Positions 1 through 6,008 of a DNA stretch of 7,541 bases are shown here, in pieces. A program made the position numbers and the translations under genes. Source of the DNA: Enterococcaceae bacterium (GTDB taxonomy: Bacteria > Bacillota > Bacilli > Lactobacillales > Catellicoccaceae); the NCBI GenBank assembly GCA_030150665.1, contig JASLFJ010000116.1, forward strand, positions 1 to 7,541, in the 5' to 3' direction. The notes under the pieces are model-generated. The model saw only the letters and a program-made list of their open reading frames with translations. It did no database searches and was not told the DNA's origin. The stretch's first letter is position 1. Each line of letters begins with the position of its first letter.

Positions 1-822
1 AAATAAATGAGTGCGTTCTAATAAATAAATCATAATCGTTCCACCTAGGAAGAATATAAAAAAAGAAAGTAACGCTAATTTGCTAAATAAAGAAAATCGA
101 AAAGGAATTTGATATTTTTTACGTCGGAAAAACAACCACTCTTTAACTTCAAGCAGCACAGGAAACCCAATACCACCAATTGCAATTAAAAACATAATTG
201 CGATCAAAAAGAAGGGATCTTGTTTGTAAGGCATAATTGACATACCTGTAACGTCAAATCCTGAGTTTGTAACCGCTGATATTGATTGATAAAATCCATG
301 GAAAAAAGCTTCATGCCAAGTTGCATGTAGATCATGAATATAGAAATGGATAGAAAAAATAACACCAAAAATAAGCTGCAAACAGAGTAAAATCGCTAAT
401 GTGGTTCTAATTAAGCGAACAATACCACTTAATTTTGGCTGATTCATATCTGTCATGATAAGTTGTCTTTGTCTTAGACTAATTTTTCTTTTAGACAAAA
501 TAAAAAAGAATGTTGAGATCATCATAATACCTAAACCACCTACTTGAAACAATACTTCAAGTAGAATAATACCTCGATGATTAAAAACCTCATTAATATT
601 AAAGGTACTAAGCCCTGTAACACTTACAGTACTAATTGCCATAAATAACATATCTAAGGAAGAAACATTACTGGTATCTTGATGAAAAATCGGCAAACTA
701 AGTAGCATAAAGGCAATAAAAATGATCAGTGTATAGTAAAAAACAATAATTTGCACACTAGAAAAATGGGAAAATAGATTTTTTTTGGAGAGCCATTTTT
801 TATATAATTGATAATAGTTCAT
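1..822 (-). CDS. ktrB: KtrB/NtpJ-type potassium uptake transporter subunit, partial (C-terminus beyond left edge)
   Basis: This is the membrane, ion-conducting subunit of a Ktr/Trk-type K+ (Na+-coupled) uptake system, located in the cytoplasmic membrane. The 274 visible codons stay open to base 1, so the gene is cut by the window edge; KtrB proteins are usually about 450 residues, so roughly the last 40% is missing. Reading from the ATG at 822, residues about 24-46 form a first membrane helix. STVSVTGLST (64-73) is the first selectivity-filter loop with its conserved Gly70, and FQVGGLGIM (92-100) follows. SAVTNSGFD (182-190) is the second filter loop with Gly188, followed by IGGIGFPV (215-222). 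A basic segment (111-120) lies between the two repeats. The short N-terminus before the first repeat fits KtrB/NtpJ better than E. coli-type TrkH. A GAGGA ribosome site (829-833) precedes the start. No regulatory KtrA gene is visible; it could lie to the left or elsewhere. Family assignment is firm; the subfamily is an inference. Confidence 0.9.
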   Translation of the reverse strand, partial: MNYYQLYKKWLSKKNLFSHFSSVQIIVFYYTLIIFIAFMLLSLPIFHQDTSNVSSLDMLFMAISTVSVTGLSTFNINEVFNHRGIILLEVLFQVGGLGIMMISTFFFILSKRKISLRQRQLIMTDMNQPKLSGIVRLIRTTLAILLCLQLIFGVIFSIHFYIHDLHATWHEAFFHGFYQSISAVTNSGFDVTGMSIMPYKQDPFFLIAIMFLIAIGGIGFPVLLEVKEWLFFRRKKYQIPFRFSLFSKLALLSFFIFFLGGTIMIYLLERTHLF

Positions 823-865
823 AGACAGTCCTCGCTTATAAGTTCATAAGTATCATATGAATTTT

Positions 866-874
866 ATTATAGCA
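866..874 (-). promoter_or_regulatory. Probable extended -10 promoter element for ktrB
   Basis: On the minus strand the sequence reads TGCTATAAT: a perfect TATAAT hexamer (871-866) preceded by an extended -10 TG. It lies 43 bp upstream of the ktrB ATG. No good -35 hexamer is present at 17 bp, which is acceptable for an extended -10 promoter. A second TATAAT (893-888) lies further upstream and could be an alternative. The implied leader is only about 35-40 nt, too short for a c-di-AMP (ydaO-type) riboswitch. Confidence 0.5.
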
Positions 875-937
875 TAATATATTTAAAATTATAGAAGATG
901 CCCTTGCTTCTTTTGGGAAACATTGTTAAGTGAGGGG

Positions 938-966
938 TTGAAAAAAAATGAGAAAACAAGTAAAGT
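938..966 (+). promoter_or_regulatory. Possible pgi promoter (TTGAAA - 17 bp - TAAAGT)
   Basis: TTGAAA (938-943) and TAAAGT (961-966) are separated by exactly 17 bp. They lie just upstream of the pgi ribosome site (AGGAG, 984-988). The -10 matches only four of six consensus positions. No sequence resembling a CcpA cre operator is visible in the 174-bp ktrB-pgi gap. Confidence 0.35.
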
Positions 967-996
967 AAAAGAAGATTTAGGATAGGAGAGATAAAG

Positions 997-2337
997 ATGG
1001 GACACATTGAGTTAGATTATCAGATAGCAGATACATTTATTCAGGATCATGAATTGTTATTTATGGAACCCGCATTGAAATTAGCCCATGAGCAGTTAAT
1101 GAAAAAAAGTGGACCAGGGAATGATTTTCTAGGTTGGCTAACACTTCCTAAAGATTATGATCAAGAAGAATTTTCACGCATTCAAAAAGCTGCTGAGAAG
1201 ATTAAACAGGATTCAGAAGTATTGATTGTCATTGGTATTGGTGGATCTTATTTAGGAGCGAAAGCAGCTATTGATTTTTTAACCCATTCTTTTAAAGATA
1301 TGTTAACAGATAATACGCCACAAATTATTTTTGTTGGTAATAATTTAAGCGGGACTTATTTAAGAGAAGTTTTAGATGTTTTAGGAGATCGTGATTTTTC
1401 AATTAATGTTATTTCTAAGTCAGGAACAACAACAGAACCAGCTGTGGCTTTTCGTATTTTTAAAGATGTTTTAGTTCAAAAATATGGACAAGAAGAAGCT
1501 TACCAACGTATTTATGCTACAACAGATGCTGCTAAGGGAGCTTTAAAATCAGAAGCAGATGCTTGTGGATGGGAAACGTTTGTTATTCCAGACGATGTAG
1601 GTGGTAGATTTTCAGTATTAACGCCTGTTGGTTTATTACCTATTGCAGTCAGTGGAGCAGATATTGAAGCCTTAATGCAAGGAGCATATGATGCTATGGT
1701 TGATTATCAGACTCCTTCTTTAGATCATAATATTGCATATCAATATGCTGCGCTACGTAATATTTTATATCGTAAAGGAAAGTTATTAGAATTATTTATT
1801 AGTTATGAGCCTAAGTTAGCCTATTTGGCAGAATGGTGGAAACAGTTATTTGGAGAATCTGAAGGGAAAGATCAAAAAGGAATTTATCCAGCAAGTGCAC
1901 AGTTTACAACGGATTTACATTCTTTAGGTCAGTATATTCAAGATGGACGACGCGATCTTTTTGAGACTATTGTTTATATTAAACAACCCTTAGAAGATGT
2001 CATCATTCCAAAGACATCAGAAGATTTAGATGGATTAGGGTATTTAGAAGGTAAAACAGTTAACGACGTGAATTTAAAAGCATGTCAGGGGACTATTTTA
2101 GCGCATACCGATGGCAATGTACCTAATTTATTCATTACATTGCCTGATACTTCTGCTTATACACTAGGATATACTTTTTATTTCTTTGAAATTGCTTGTG
2201 CACTTTCAGGATATTTAAATGGAGTTAATCCTTTTGATCAACCTGGAGTAGAGGCTTATAAACAAAATATGTTTGCATTATTAGGAAAGCCAGGATATGA
2301 GGCATTAACAGAATCGTTATCACAACGATTAAACTAA
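997..2337 (+). CDS. pgi: Glucose-6-phosphate isomerase
   Basis: This cytoplasmic enzyme interconverts glucose-6-phosphate and fructose-6-phosphate in glycolysis and gluconeogenesis. The product is 446 residues, the compact length typical of Firmicutes (about 450). The first SIS domain carries the glycine loop GIGGSYLGAKA (80-90) and ISKSGTTTEP (139-148), which binds the sugar phosphate. DVGGRFSVLTPVG (200-212) is the first PGI signature. GESEGKD (286-292) holds the catalytic glutamate, DLHSLGQ (306-312) holds the His308 equivalent of the ring-opening histidine, and NPFDQPGVEAYK (411-422) is the second PGI signature ending in catalytic Lys422. All key residues are present, so the enzyme should be active. 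AGGAG (984-988) sits 8 bp before the ATG. It is transcribed divergently from ktrB and lies upstream of rplS in the same direction, but a probable promoter in the 137-bp gap suggests separate transcription. Confidence 0.98.
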   Translation: MGHIELDYQIADTFIQDHELLFMEPALKLAHEQLMKKSGPGNDFLGWLTLPKDYDQEEFSRIQKAAEKIKQDSEVLIVIGIGGSYLGAKAAIDFLTHSFKDMLTDNTPQIIFVGNNLSGTYLREVLDVLGDRDFSINVISKSGTTTEPAVAFRIFKDVLVQKYGQEEAYQRIYATTDAAKGALKSEADACGWETFVIPDDVGGRFSVLTPVGLLPIAVSGADIEALMQGAYDAMVDYQTPSLDHNIAYQYAALRNILYRKGKLLELFISYEPKLAYLAEWWKQLFGESEGKDQKGIYPASAQFTTDLHSLGQYIQDGRRDLFETIVYIKQPLEDVIIPKTSEDLDGLGYLEGKTVNDVNLKACQGTILAHTDGNVPNLFITLPDTSAYTLGYTFYFFEIACALSGYLNGVNPFDQPGVEAYKQNMFALLGKPGYEALTESLSQRLN

Positions 2338-2348
2338 TGATTTTTTAG

Positions 2349-2377
2349 TTTACAAATATGATAAGATATGATAAGAT
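2349..2377 (+). promoter_or_regulatory. Probable rplS promoter (TTTACA - 17 bp - TGATAAGAT)
   Basis: TTTACA (2349-2354, five of six matches to TTGACA) is followed after 17 bp by TAAGAT (2372-2377, four of six). The latter is preceded by an extended -10 TG (2369-2370). A start near 2384 would give a leader of about 90 nt before the rplS ATG. The region holds two tandem copies of ATATGATAAG (2356-2375), so an alternative -10, TATGAT (2367-2372), also exists. Confidence 0.45.
2356..2375 (+). repeat. Two tandem copies of a 10-bp unit, ATATGATAAG
   Basis: Two identical, directly adjacent 10-bp copies lie 18 bp after the pgi stop codon, within the probable rplS promoter. They give two equivalent TATGAT hexamers 10 bp apart. 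This is most simply a slippage duplication. Confidence 0.8.
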
Positions 2378-2416
2378 AACTTCTTGGATAGACTGAAGTT
2401 TATCTAAATTATTACG

Positions 2417-2452
2417 ATATTCCGCTAAGTACGATGAAATGCTTATGAATAT
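2417..2452 (+). ncRNA. Probable L19 leader: structured autoregulatory element upstream of rplS
   Basis: A two-part hairpin can be drawn in the rplS leader. The outer stem ATATTC (2417-2422) pairs with GAATAT (2447-2452). An asymmetric internal loop (CGC opposite T) follows. The inner stem TAAG (2426-2429) pairs with CTTA (2442-2445) around a 12-nt loop. It ends 8 bp before the AAGGAG ribosome site (2461-2466). A putative ribosomal-protein leader of this size and position is known upstream of L19 genes in low-GC Gram-positives (the Rfam L19 leader family). Position and fold fit, but I could not compare it with the family model. Confidence 0.55.
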
Positions 2453-2474
2453 TTGGAAATAAGGAGAAGAAAAA

Positions 2475-2825
2475 ATGATTAATCCATTAATTGAAGCAGT
2501 AACAAAAGATCAATTACGTACAGATATTCCAGATTTTAGACCCGGAGATACTGTACGCGTTCATGCAAAAGTTGTTGAGGGAAGTCGTGAACGTATTCAG
2601 ATTTTTGAAGGTGTTGTGATTAAACGTCGTGGAATTGGTATTAGTGAAACTTATACAGTGCGTAAAGTTTCTAATGGTGTGGGTGTAGAAAGAACATTCC
2701 CAATCCACACACCACGTGTTGCACAAATTGAAGTTGTACGTCATGGTAAAGTACGTCGTGCTAAACTATATTACCTACGTGCTTTACACGGAAAAGCTGC
2801 ACGTATTAAAGAAATTCGCAGATAA
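2475..2825 (+). CDS. rplS: 50S ribosomal protein L19
   Basis: L19 is a large-subunit ribosomal protein located at the interface between the 30S and 50S subunits. The 116-residue product has the normal length and the full conserved core: PDFRPGDTVRVHAKVVEG (residues 19-36), FEGVVIKRRG (44-53), TYTVRKVSNGVGVERTFP (59-76) and the C-terminal L19 signature RRAKLYYLRALHGKAARIKE (94-113). It is rich in Lys and Arg, as expected for an rRNA-binding protein. A strong AAGGAG (2461-2466) lies 8 bp before the ATG. It has its own probable promoter and leader RNA and is followed 19 bp later by a strong terminator, so it looks like a monocistronic unit. In many Firmicutes rplS follows trmD and rimM; here it follows pgi instead. 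Confidence 0.99.
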   Translation: MINPLIEAVTKDQLRTDIPDFRPGDTVRVHAKVVEGSRERIQIFEGVVIKRRGIGISETYTVRKVSNGVGVERTFPIHTPRVAQIEVVRHGKVRRAKLYYLRALHGKAARIKEIRR

Positions 2826-2844
2826 TTTTAGTAGTTTAAATAAT

Positions 2845-2881
2845 AAAAAATTCCCTTTATTTTGTGTAAAGGGAATTTTTT
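2845..2881 (+). terminator. Strong rho-independent terminator after rplS
   Basis: A perfect 15-bp inverted repeat has its left arm at 2845-2859 (six A then TTCCCTTTA) and its right arm at 2867-2881 (TAAAGGGAA then six T), around a 7-nt loop. The run of T forms the U tract. The mirrored A run on the other side makes it potentially bidirectional. It ends only 31 bp before the hprK start codon. Confidence 0.95.
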
Positions 2882-2912
2882 ATTATATATATTTGATAAA
2901 GGTGTTGATAAT

Positions 2913-3845
2913 ATGTATTCATATGTAACAATAGAAGATTTAGTGAATCATCTTCCTCTTCATTTTTATGCTGAGGAAAATTACTTAGATCGGAAAGTGA
3001 AAACAGGTGATATTTCACGTCCTGGTTTAGAGCTTACAGGATATTTTAGATATTATCCGCAAGATAGACTTCAACTGTTTGGTAAAAAAGAAGTCACTTA
3101 TTTAGAGCAGATGACTCCAGATGAACGTTATATTATTATGGATCGTTTAGCCACTGAAGAAACCCCTGCTTTTGTATTTTCAAAATCTTTAATTCCTTGT
3201 CCTGAATTAATTGAAGTTGCTGAAAAAAAACATATTCCTATTTTACAAACGACTTTAACAACTTCTAAAATATCAGGTCTTTTATCTAATTATATTGAAG
3301 ATTGTCTAGCTAAACGAGAATCTATTCATGGTGTTTTAGTTGATATTCATGGATTAGGTGTTTTAATTCAAGGAGATAGTGGTATTGGAAAAAGTGAAAC
3401 AGCGCTAGAGTTGATTAAAAAAGGACATCGATTAGTTGCTGATGACCGTGTAGATGTATTTCGCCGAGATGAAGGTACATTGATGGGAGAATCACCTAAA
3501 ATTTTAGAGCATTTGATGGAAATTAGAGGAATTGGTATTATTAATATATTAGATTTATTTGGTGCCAGTGCTGTACGTGATAGTTCAGAAGTGCAGTTAG
3601 TGATTTCATTAGAGCATTGGACTAAAGATAAAAAATTTGAACGTTTAGGGGTTGTTCAAGAGCATATTGATTTAGCAGGAGTTAGTCTGCCAAAAATTAC
3701 TATTCCTGTTTCTATGGGAAGAAATGTGGCGATTATTGTTGAAGTAGCAGCTATGAATTTTAGAGCGAAAACAATGGGTTTAGATGCCACTAAAACATTT
3801 GAGGATAATCTTTCCCGATTAATTTCAGAAAATAAACATGAGTAA
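2913..3845 (+). CDS. hprK: HPr kinase/phosphorylase
   Basis: This bifunctional cytoplasmic enzyme phosphorylates the PTS protein HPr on Ser46 when glycolytic intermediates are plentiful and removes the phosphate when phosphate rises. It thereby sets carbon catabolite repression through CcpA. From the ATG at 2913 the product is 310 residues, the same length as the B. subtilis enzyme. The N-terminal domain (about 1-130) is followed by the kinase core: His139 in SIHGVLVDIHG, Walker A GDSGIGKS (154-161), VADDRV with Asp177/Asp178 (175-180), the HprK signature MEIRGIGIIN (202-211), and RLGVVQ near 244. Key residues look intact. A longer reading frame begins at a TTG inside the upstream terminator; it is rejected because it has no ribosome site, whereas AAAGGTG (2898-2904) sits 8 bp before the chosen ATG. 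It heads a tight hprK-lgt-gpsA cluster, a common arrangement in Firmicutes. Confidence 0.98.
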   Translation: MYSYVTIEDLVNHLPLHFYAEENYLDRKVKTGDISRPGLELTGYFRYYPQDRLQLFGKKEVTYLEQMTPDERYIIMDRLATEETPAFVFSKSLIPCPELIEVAEKKHIPILQTTLTTSKISGLLSNYIEDCLAKRESIHGVLVDIHGLGVLIQGDSGIGKSETALELIKKGHRLVADDRVDVFRRDEGTLMGESPKILEHLMEIRGIGIINILDLFGASAVRDSSEVQLVISLEHWTKDKKFERLGVVQEHIDLAGVSLPKITIPVSMGRNVAIIVEVAAMNFRAKTMGLDATKTFEDNLSRLISENKHE

Positions 3846-3855
3846 GGAGACTATA

Positions 3856-4680
3856 ATGGGTATTGGCACAGTTGATTCAGTAGCATTTCATTTTTTAGGT
3901 ATCCCAATTTATTGGTATGCCATTATTATAGTATCTGGAATGATGTTAGGGACCTATCTAGCAACCCAAGAGGCACAAAGACTAAATATGGATAAAGATA
4001 TTATCGTTGACTTTATGTTATGGGCGATTCCTATATCACTTCTTTGTGCACGTATTTATTATGTCATTTTTGAATGGGGTTATTATCAACATCATTTATC
4101 AGAAATTTTTGCAATTCGTCATGGAGGCATTGCGATCTATGGTGGGCTTATTGGTGGTGCGATAACAGCGATTATTTATACAAAATATCAAATGATCTCA
4201 ATTTGGTCATTTTTAGATATTGCTGCACCCAGTGTTATCATCGCTCAAGCCATTGGGCGTTGGGGTAACTTTATGAATCAAGAAGCATATGGACCTATTA
4301 CCGATCGCAGTTTTTTAGAACAACTTCACTTACCAAAATTTATTATTGAGAATATGTATATTGAAAATGCCTTTAGACATCCCACCTTTTTATATGAAAG
4401 TGTTTGGAATCTTTTAGGATTTTGTTTATTGATTTTTTTACGAAAATTTCCAAAACTACTTAAACAAGGAGAAATTGCATTAAGCTATGTATTATGGTAT
4501 TCTTTTGGTCGATTTTTTATTGAGGGACTGAGAACAGATAGTTTAATGTTTATGTATAACATTCGTATTTCCCAATTATTATCAGCAGTATTTTTTATAG
4601 GGGCTTTAATCATTTGGGCATTTAGACGGTATAAATATCCAAATCTTCCATATTATTCAGACCTGAGACAAACAAGATAA
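3856..4680 (+). CDS. lgt: Phosphatidylglycerol--prolipoprotein diacylglyceryl transferase
   Basis: Lgt is a multi-pass membrane enzyme that transfers diacylglyceryl from phosphatidylglycerol to the lipobox cysteine of prolipoproteins, the first step of lipoprotein maturation. The 274-residue product has about seven hydrophobic segments. It carries the family motifs RHGGIAIYGGLIGG (88-101), the Lgt signature GRWGNFMNQE (134-143, with Arg135 and Asn138), HPTFLYES (175-182) and GRFFIEGLRTDS (218-229), which contains the conserved late arginine (225). The start at 3856 is preferred over an in-frame ATG at 3838, which would overlap hprK by 8 bp. Only the later one has a proper ribosome site: TAAGGAG (3843-3849), which includes the hprK stop codon, lies 6 bp upstream. 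This layout suggests translational coupling to hprK. Functionally it links to gpsA, whose product feeds phosphatidylglycerol synthesis. Confidence 0.97.
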   Translation: MGIGTVDSVAFHFLGIPIYWYAIIIVSGMMLGTYLATQEAQRLNMDKDIIVDFMLWAIPISLLCARIYYVIFEWGYYQHHLSEIFAIRHGGIAIYGGLIGGAITAIIYTKYQMISIWSFLDIAAPSVIIAQAIGRWGNFMNQEAYGPITDRSFLEQLHLPKFIIENMYIENAFRHPTFLYESVWNLLGFCLLIFLRKFPKLLKQGEIALSYVLWYSFGRFFIEGLRTDSLMFMYNIRISQLLSAVFFIGALIIWAFRRYKYPNLPYYSDLRQTR

Positions 4681-4695
4681 GAAAGTAGGAATTTT

Positions 4696-5697
4696 ATGAC
4701 ATATCATGTTACTGTATTTGGTTTAGGATCTTGGGGAACTGCATTAGCACAAGTGCTTGCGGAAAATGGCCATCAGGTGCTTATGTGGGGAAGAGATCAA
4801 AAACATGTTACAGAATTATCATCAACATATATCAATCAGCGTTATTTGCCTAATATTTTATTATCTGATCATATTCAGTTTACTTCAGATCTTAAGCAAG
4901 CGGTCATGTTTTCTGATATTTTTATTTTTGTAATGCCTACTCAAGCTATACGACAAGTTGCACGTTTCATAAATCCTTTACTCACTGAGCAAGTTCATCT
5001 TGTTCACGCAAGTAAAGGGTTAGAGTTAGGAACTTCATTAAGAATCTCAGAGATTTTATCAGAAGAAATTGATGCTAAGTATCGTTATCCTATCAGTGTT
5101 TTATCAGGACCAAGTCATGCCGAAGAAGTTGTACGTCATGATATTACAACAATTACAGTTGCAAGTAGTGATTTAGAAGAAGCAAAATTCATTCAATCGC
5201 TATTTTCTAATCACTATTTTCGCGTGTATACAAATTCAGATGTTATCGGTGTTGAATTAGGTGCTGCTTTTAAAAATGTAATTGCTTTAGGGGCGGGTGC
5301 TTTAGCTGGATTAGGATATGGTGATAACGCTAAAGCAGCTATTATTACACGAGGGCTTGCAGAAATTAGTCGATTAGGTATTGCTATGGGTGCAGATCCT
5401 CTTACCTTTATAGGTCTTAGTGGTGTAGGAGATCTTGTTGTCACAGCAACGAGCCAACATTCTAGAAATTTTAAAGCAGGATATGCCCTTGGTCAAGGTA
5501 AGTCTTTAGAAGACATTCAAAAAAATATGGGAATGGTCATTGAAGGCGTTGGTACAACACAGTCTGCTTATGATTTAGCTAAAATTTGGGACATTGAAAT
5601 GCCAATTACAGAAGCTATTTATCGTGTTATTTATGATAATGCACCTATCCAAACAGTAGCAGAAGAACTAATGAAACGATCTTATAAGTCAGAATAA
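4696..5697 (+). CDS. gpsA: Glycerol-3-phosphate dehydrogenase [NAD(P)+]
   Basis: This cytoplasmic enzyme reduces dihydroxyacetone phosphate to sn-glycerol-3-phosphate, the backbone for membrane phospholipid. The 333-residue product is full length. The N-terminal Rossmann fold carries GLGSWG (9-14). HASKGLE (104-110) and LSGPSHAEEV (136-145) follow. The substrate-binding helical domain has AAFKNVIALGAGALAGLGYG (190-209) with catalytic Lys193, DNAKAAIITRGLAEI (210-224), GVGDLVVTATSQHSRN (243-258) and EGVGTTQ (283-289). The dinucleotide loop reads GLGSWG rather than the commoner GAGSWG, a mild change unlikely to matter. The ATG lies 15 bp after the lgt stop, with TAGGA (4686-4690) 5 bp upstream, so it should be cotranscribed with hprK and lgt. 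Its last 16 bp overlap the convergent ferredoxin gene, and no clear terminator follows. Confidence 0.98.
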   Translation: MTYHVTVFGLGSWGTALAQVLAENGHQVLMWGRDQKHVTELSSTYINQRYLPNILLSDHIQFTSDLKQAVMFSDIFIFVMPTQAIRQVARFINPLLTEQVHLVHASKGLELGTSLRISEILSEEIDAKYRYPISVLSGPSHAEEVVRHDITTITVASSDLEEAKFIQSLFSNHYFRVYTNSDVIGVELGAAFKNVIALGAGALAGLGYGDNAKAAIITRGLAEISRLGIAMGADPLTFIGLSGVGDLVVTATSQHSRNFKAGYALGQGKSLEDIQKNMGMVIEGVGTTQSAYDLAKIWDIEMPITEAIYRVIYDNAPIQTVAEELMKRSYKSE

Positions 5698-5903
5698 TGT
5701 TCAATGAATATTGCCCGTGTAGGGCATTGTTTACAAGCTTGTAAGGCATTTGGAACTTCTGAATCTGATAATATTCGCTTTGTTTGTTCCATATTATTTT
5801 GAAACATGACAATGCCGTAAGGATCATAATCAAAAAGTTCAGGTGCTATTAAATAACAGATGCCACAAGCAATACAATTATCTTTGTTTAATTTACAAAT
5901 CAT
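5682..5903 (-). CDS. fer: Small single-cluster [4Fe-4S] ferredoxin
   Basis: This is a soluble low-potential electron carrier of the monocluster Bacillus type. The 73-residue product has the cluster motif Cys10-x2-Cys13-x2-Cys16 (CIACGIC) followed by the distant fourth ligand Cys60 in CKQCPTRAI. The acidic stretch PELFDYDPYG (21-30) is typical of the family. Two further cysteines (3 and 57) are not expected ligands. The ATG at 5903 is chosen over a TTG three codons upstream: AAAGG (5917-5913) is 9 bp from this ATG but directly abuts the TTG. The length is slightly below the 82 residues of B. subtilis Fer, which has a longer C-terminal tail. It is transcribed against gpsA, overlapping its 3' end, and divergently from the LysM gene. 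Its redox partner cannot be told from the sequence. Confidence 0.92.
   Translation of the reverse strand: MICKLNKDNCIACGICYLIAPELFDYDPYGIVMFQNNMEQTKRILSDSEVPNALQACKQCPTRAIFIEHYSDL
5712..5726. other. Short GC-rich hairpin near the gpsA/fer junction
   Basis: TGCCC (5712-5716) and GGGCA (5722-5726) form a 5-bp stem around a 5-nt loop, 15 bp after the gpsA stop and inside the ferredoxin coding region. It is one of the few G+C-rich spots here and could slow transcription leaving gpsA. It lacks a real U tract (TTGTTTA follows on the plus strand), so it is not called as a terminator. Confidence 0.3.
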
Positions 5904-5966
5904 TGATCTCAACCTTTCTTTTGATATCCTTGGTTATTTTAAATATATATTTGATTAGATTTAGAG

Positions 5967-5972
5967 TATAAT
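5967..5972 (+). promoter_or_regulatory. Probable -10 element (TATAAT) for the LysM gene
   Basis: A perfect TATAAT lies 37 bp upstream of the LysM gene ATG. No convincing -35 hexamer is found 16-18 bp upstream. TTGATT (5951-5956) is too close for this -10, although it lies 15 bp from an overlapping TACAAT (5972-5977). The exact promoter is therefore unresolved. No clear promoter could be assigned to the divergent ferredoxin gene in the same 105-bp gap. Confidence 0.4.
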
Positions 5973-6008
5973 ACAATTAAGTAAAGATTTAAAGAGGGGG
6001 TATTATTG

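Noticed and set aside
823..996. Possible riboswitch or CcpA cre site between ktrB and pgi
   Set aside because: The ktrB leader is only about 35-40 nt from its likely start. No cre-like palindrome or extended conserved structure is visible in the gap.
2514..2744. Minus-strand open frame opposite rplS (76 codons)
   Set aside because: It is fully antisense to a clear L19 gene, of low-complexity Asn/Thr composition, with no recognisable domain.
2862..2912. Longer HprK with 17 extra N-terminal residues from a TTG start
   Set aside because: The extension begins in the terminator loop, has no ribosome site and would exceed the normal 310 residues. The ATG at 2913 has a well-placed site.
4074..4268. 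Second plus-strand frame inside lgt (64 codons)
   Set aside because: It lies wholly within the conserved HGG-to-GRWGNF part of lgt, has no ribosome site, and its Cys/Trp-rich translation looks like a frame shadow.
5214..5444. Minus-strand open frame opposite gpsA (76 codons)
   Set aside because: The Ala/Pro/Ile-rich translation is the mirror of conserved gpsA codons and there is no family resemblance.
5731..5744. Perfect 14-bp palindrome TTACAAGCTTGTAA
   Set aside because: It lies inside the ferredoxin coding region (codons for LQACK) far from any promoter. It is probably a chance product of codon choice rather than an operator.
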